A stretch of 64,000 nt of DNA from Jeotgalicoccus saudimassiliensis (lineage in GTDB: Bacteria > Bacillota > Bacilli > Staphylococcales > Salinicoccaceae). The position numbers were made by a program, and so were the translations under genes. Every line of letters begins with the position of its first letter. The stretch's first letter is position 1. Of this stretch, positions 61,283 to 64,000 are shown piece by piece. The notes under the pieces were generated by a model, which saw only the letters and a program-made list of their open reading frames with translations, was not told the DNA's origin and searched no databases. The DNA lies in contig NZ_CCSE01000001.1 in NCBI RefSeq assembly GCF_000756715.1, positions 1,203,501 through 1,267,500 of the forward strand, given 5' to 3'.

Positions 61283-64000
<2,718 letters not shown>

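Overview
The window looks like a chromosomal segment of a low-GC Gram-positive coccus of the Staphylococcaceae, more like Jeotgalicoccus or Salinicoccus than Staphylococcus aureus. This rests on gene order (hemE-cpfC-cgoX next to traP, then ecsB-ecsA, HIT, YtxH, prsA, yhaM-yhaN-yhaO), on AirSR-like, TRAP, ComK and IDEAL-domain proteins, and on a Bacillus/Staphylococcus-type tRNA cluster behind an rRNA operon. The very acidic PrsA fits a salt-tolerant lineage. Species is inferred, not proven. || Layout. 1-2.4 kb: acyl-CoA synthetase (cut by the window edge) and CoA-transferase, with a cre site on the promoter. 2.7-3.5 kb: seven tRNAs. 3.6-9.7 kb: TipA-type MerR regulator, nuclease, HxlR regulator with a CatE-like dioxygenase, a Fur-controlled C-rich small RNA, a PH-domain pseudogene, cold shock protein, deoxynucleoside kinase and C45 hydrolase. 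9.8-16.2 kb: two tRNAs, comK, IDEAL protein, lipoate ligase and the coproporphyrin-type haem operon. 16.4-28.1 kb: traP, ecsBA, hit, prsA, yhaMNO, yheA, yheB. 28.2-34 kb: XRE regulator, dicarboxylate symporter, AirSR, DsbB and thioredoxin-like proteins, pseudouridine synthase. 34-43.4 kb: ppk-ppx, fumC, a degenerate NagB-like protein, a Fur-box flavin reductase, nitroreductase, trmL, queG. 43.4-58.5 kb: Vga-type ABC-F protein behind an attenuator, maf, RclA-type reductase, yceI, SAM riboswitch with MetT/NhaC, efflux pump with MarR, S9 peptidase, psuK-psuG. 58.7-64 kb: 23 tRNAs, two tandem 5S genes and most of a 23S gene, all on the minus strand. || Unexplained structure. Four intergenic arrays (13, 5, 12 and 11 copies) all have a repeat period of exactly 41 bp, all lie between convergent genes, and all encode the same hairpin although the array near comK differs strongly in sequence from the other three. 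Paired positions differ by compensatory changes, so the stem itself seems to be conserved. This is the best candidate for something undescribed. || Regulatory themes. Fur-like sites precede the small RNA, the flavin reductase, the XRE gene and perhaps the IDEAL gene. The CatE-like gene and yceI share a 24-bp operator-like motif, suggesting one thiol- or quinone-stress regulon. The ABC-F gene has a leader peptide, a terminator directly before its start codon and an upstream competitor arm, the layout of antibiotic-sensing attenuation.
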